Below are positions 60,343-64,000 of a stretch of 64,000 bases of DNA, piece after piece. Each line of letters starts with the position of its first letter. Positions within the stretch are counted from its first letter, which is position 1. The stretch lies in NCBI RefSeq assembly GCF_026914265.1, contig NC_069125.1, positions 8,411,117 through 8,475,116 of the forward strand, written 5' to 3'. Under the pieces are notes generated by a model. The model was not told where the DNA came from. It did not search any database and saw only the letters and a program-made list of their open reading frames with translations. The translations under genes and the position numbers were made by a program. The DNA comes from Mya arenaria. Its lineage: Eukaryota > Mollusca > Bivalvia > Myida > Myidae.

Positions 60343-62234
60343 TTATTTTGGAGTGGTCCTAATTTAGAAAAGAAAAATACCCAACTACTTTTGATACTAT
60401 ATTCAACGCTGTCAGCGTTTTAAATTTGAATGTCCATTGCGACTTATTTGGGGAGGATCACTGATACTTGCATAAATTATATTTTAAACGTGTACATTGT
60501 ACACATACCTGAATAGTGTTGCACACAAAAAATAGACCAAACCTACTGACATATGTAAAAGAATAATTTCGCTACCGTTCTAAAAATTTGCAAAAAATTA
60601 ACGAAATTACATACGTTCTGGAAAACAGAACTTTCTGAAATAGTTTGTCTGTGTACATGCTTAACATATTTAATTTATCTTCCTGTTCCGTCTTGGGTAA
60701 AAGCTGCAGCTAATGAATGAAAACAATAATTATAATGATTTCAGGACGATATTTCCTGAGACAAATGTCGTTGTTTCAACACTCATCAATCTTACATTTC
60801 AACAATCTTTTAATGATTGTTGTCTTAATTTCAATACAAGCATGTAGCCATCTCAAATAATGCCTGTGAAATACGAGCAATATTTGAGTAAGTTTTCATC
60901 AAACTTATTGAAACCCTTTGAAGTTCAATTCATTTCTGCGAAGGTGAAGCGAACGAAGCTTAAGTTATTAAAAATGGCATCATTTAATAATCTATTAAAA
61001 AGATAATGTTTTAATTTCTATGCAATACATTATTATATAAATGGAAGAATATGGAAAAAATGAAATGCAATTCAAAAAGTATATGTAAACAATTAAAATA
61101 TGAATAAGTGTTTTTATTCATATATTTTGATTCATTATTGATAGTATTAATGTATTCATATTTAATTTAATTCGTTCCTGTGTGAATATATATTTTCAGC
61201 AGTTTATAATGTTCTACAATAGGTTTGTTTCAAATCAGTATATTAACACCATGTGTTCGGATCGCGAATCATCGCGTATGGAAGTTTACAATTGTTTATC
61301 TTGTAATTGTTTGTATTGTGTCCGCAGGTCACGAAAAACTTTAATCATCATGTCGGAGTGTTAATTTATAAAATGTTGAATGAATTGTTGTTATGAGCGT
61401 TTCAATTGTACGTCCACATGTGATATAATAACGTATAAACTATAAAGTGATTACACTTTTCCCGCGTTATTGTGTTGTGATATGATAAACTGTTTTCGGT
61501 AACGGTCAGGTCGTTCTTATAACAGAATGGGTGAGAAATAAATACTTGTTCTTAAGGTTTTCGTAAATGCCGGATGATGAATTTTAGCAATACTCGAAAG
61601 AATAATCAATCACTGGTGTAAATATAAGTAATAAATTGCGCGATTGATGTTATTTTCGGGGATATAAACGCACTTTGGCTAGTTAAAATACGCGTGAAGT
61701 CCAACCAGCCCAACTGCGTTCATACACCGTTAATCGCATTAATCAAGAAATTCAATCCTTAAATCGAGAAATTCATTCCAGCTTTTCCCCTGGAACTTTC
61801 AGCACTTGCATTATGAATTATTTATTCAAAATGGGTATAAACGTATTAACAAAAGAAACATAATCGGGTCTACTAAACTATCGGTCCTTAATGTCGTTTT
61901 CCCCAAGAGTGTTTTTCTTTGTCCTTGGTCAGTCCATTTTCATAGCTGTTATTGTGTTAGCAAAAAACTCAACGTAAATGATTGTTGCCACTTGTCCTGA
62001 TATTTGTATTCCAATTTAGGTCATTTTTAACATCTCCAATATCAATGATTTAAAAATAATAATCACATCAACATCAAACATTAGTATATGGAACTAGCAG
62101 CATGCTTCCATTTACATAAAACCTTTTCGTTTGCACAACATCGGAGTTTAGTAAACTGCATCATGCAAGTATTTATGTGCTTTCAAAGATTTATATTTTA
62201 CAAAGATTATAAAACAAGTTTTACAGCATTATAA

Positions 62235-62425
62235 AGATAACTCTCGATAACTCTCGTTGGCAATAAATTATGCGAACATGTGGTCTAGTAATGTGAGGAA
62301 AACGGGAAAACCCGGAGGAAATCTATTTATCCTTCTTCGAAAGTCCTCTTAGGTTAGGTCGGGAACCTAATCGCGGATGCCTTGGTAAAAAGCGAGTGTG
62401 CTAACCACTTCGCTAGGAAGACGAA
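62235..62425 (-). mobile_element. tRNA-derived SINE, copy 3
   Basis: Paralogue of 54641-54828: minus-strand TAGCGAAGTGGTTAGCACAC, box B-like GGTTCCCGACC, then TTTCCTCCGGGTTTTCCCG. Its 3' end shows a local duplication of 'gataactctc'. Confidence 0.75.
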
Positions 62426-62429
62426 TCTA

Positions 62430-64000
62430 AACTGTTAAGATGTATTGCCCATGTTACAACAGAATAGCTTAGTTAGTGTATCGACATAGTGATTGTACAA
62501 TAAAAGACAAATAGTTCCCTTCGGAGAATAAAAGAAATCATCTGACATAAGTAGATAGATCTTTTGTAAGACATTACGGATCTCATTATAAACCATCATT
62601 TCTTTCTGGAATGACAACATGTATAGCGCTGATGAATTGAGGATCTGACGTTAGGTGATGTAACAGTTTCTAGGATTAAAGAGAATCTATATCACCAGTA
62701 GTAGAATGGATGACTCTAGAAGTAAGATAAGATAAGATAAGATAATCTTTATTTAAAGTCGGTTATGATAAACATAAACAACACTAGCTGATAGCTATTT
62801 TCCGACTATTATCCAATAACAGACAAACAAAAAACCTGAAAATATATTTAAGATCATAATATCACATGTTAAAATGATAATACATAGGTTACAATAAGAT
62901 TATAGGCTTCATTATAAAAATTACCAGATACATCAAAAGTTACAAGATAAAAATATTTATGAGAAGTGAGAATCAATACGTCTTTCAGACAGATGAACGA
63001 TACAAACTTTAAACAGATAAAGGAATAACCATTGTTTTGATTTAAATGTATGTTTGCATGCTGAATATTTGTGTCTGAACTTCATTCGAGACTATTTCAT
63101 GCTGCTGCGCAATAGATGTTTCATTAATGACTTTGCCAAATTGAATATGGTCTCTCTTGCAGCATTCGAAATACTGCTCGGATGAATGCAAATGCATTAA
63201 AGTGAACACCAAGTCGTCATTGATTTATGACAGTTTACCAAACAGCGATGATTCCCAAGGCACCGCATATCGCATCATAAAAGTTGTTAAGCATTTTTCG
63301 GAAGCCCCATGTTTTGTAACATTTATTCATCTGGAGCAAAGTCAAATTCCGTCATTCTCTAATATCCCAAAACAAACCTCATCCTGCAAACTAATTTCTC
63401 TAGGTATGGTAATATTAATGTTATATGCACTACGGTCTACTAGAACATAATGGTTTTCTTATAGTGTCACAAAGATCAATGCCAAAATGAAAATCTTTTG
63501 CAAGAATTAAATAGTTCGTCTTAAATGCGTTACTAATGCATTGTCACTATATTTGCATATAATAACACTGATATACAAGTGTTGAAATGCTTCTATTGCT
63601 TTCATCTTAGAGGGTCTTAAGCAAAAAGGAAGAGCTTTGTTTAGCTAACATCTATACTGGCTTGCAAGTTTTCTGTCGGTTTTGGTAAAAGCGGATGATG
63701 GTATTGCTGCTAAAGATCTGATATATGTGTCGTTTGTGTGTCTCCATTTAGCTTTTTATGCTATAAAACATGGCCTTAGAATCATTTGGAACTAGACTTA
63801 AAAATGTAGATGTTACAAATAACGATTTAACTGTTAAACCTTCAATCAAATTCACTGGGTTTGACTTGAAATGAGTTATTTAAACCTTCAATCGAATAAC
63901 TGTGTGTAAACCTGTCTTACTTAGATTTAGGTTCAAATATTCAAACCTTCAATGAAATCACTGGTTGTCTAACCGGTGAAACTTTAAAATAGAATATTAA
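62430..64000 (+). repeat. Long dispersed repeat, copy around 62.4-64 kb
   Basis: It continues from the SINE with 'agatgtattgcccatgtta', 'attacggatctcatta', 'tatcaccag', 'catgctgctgcgcaa' (about 63100) and 'tatgacagtttacc' (about 63226), matching 26-27, 35-36 and 48-49 kb. Near the end 'aaaccttcaatc(a/g)aa' occurs three times (about 63836, 63882, 63945). The window ends inside it. Confidence 0.6.
62718..62967 (-). mobile_element. 5'-truncated LINE 3' end with (ATCTT)n tail
   Basis: Read on the minus strand, a 238-bp insert (62724-62961) ends in AAATAAAGATT followed by a short (ATCTT)n tail, flanked by direct repeats AGAAGT (62718-62723, 62962-62967). The related copy at 48.72 kb joins 'gactct' to 'gtgagaat' without it, so it is a real insertion. 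AATAAA followed by a microsatellite tail and a short target duplication fit a truncated non-LTR retrotransposon. Confidence 0.75.

Larger units (their letters stand above)
59375..62560 (+). repeat. Segmental duplication, copy 2
   Basis: Counterpart of 50690-54990. It lacks the 423-bp MITE and repeat B but has an (AT)n expansion at 60270-60338 where copy 1 has only a short run (about 52430-52442). The divergence by eye suggests an old duplication. Confidence 0.88.

Noticed and set aside
63157..63450. 97-codon plus-strand frame
   Set aside because: It lies in the long dispersed repeat; the related copies at 26.6 and 35.8 kb are not open in this frame.

Overview
The window looks like nuclear DNA from a metazoan, most likely a mollusc and probably a bivalve. 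The evidence is strongly A+T-rich sequence, very low gene density, a protein gene split by introns, a tRNA-Leu with an anticodon-loop intron, RNA polymerase III T-run terminators, tRNA-derived SINEs and many short inverted-repeat transposons. Nothing suggests bacterial organisation. The species is inferred, not shown.

Only one intact protein gene is supported: a five-exon short-chain dehydrogenase/reductase on the minus strand (14090-16728, 248 residues). Its stop codon lies inside the first unit of a 24-bp minisatellite, so its 3' UTR should begin in tandem repeat. Two tRNA genes sit head to head near 57.8-58.1 kb (Leu-CAA with a 25-nt intron, minus; Thr-AGU, plus). Broken coding remnants are a C2H2 zinc-finger gene (30068-30794) and the endonuclease start of a non-LTR retrotransposon (about 59.05-59.34 kb). 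A possible orphan exon lies at 37371-37486.

Layout. 0-7 kb: A+T-rich sequence, a LINE-like 3' tail with an (ATT)n microsatellite, (AC)n/(AT)n, and repeat remnants. 7.05-10.56 kb: an 80-bp satellite of about 44 units with local higher-order structure. 11.66-11.80 kb: a hairpin hAT-like MITE with a poly-A loop. 12.47-14.10 kb: a TG-rich array and then a CA-rich array, meeting at a perfect palindrome and running into the dehydrogenase gene. 14.09-16.73 kb: the gene. 16.7-29.3 kb: gene-poor DNA with dispersed repeats and several inverted-repeat elements. 29.31-32.27 kb: a 2,962-bp Transib-like element with long, nearly identical inverted arms, a 5-bp target duplication, subterminal repeats and the zinc-finger remnant inside. 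32.3-47 kb: a 105-bp tandem repeat built round an 18-bp palindrome, further MITEs and homopolymer runs. 48-64 kb: diverged copies of a long dispersed repeat, the clearest pair being 50.69-54.99 and 59.38-62.56 kb. Comparing copies reveals later insertions: a 423-bp MITE, an (AT)n expansion and a LINE 3' fragment.

The repeats dominate. Many blocks between about 20 and 64 kb recur two to four times in the same orientation and a similar order, so much of the window appears to be built from decayed copies of a multi-kilobase unit. Identities and family names were judged by eye; no database search or alignment was run.
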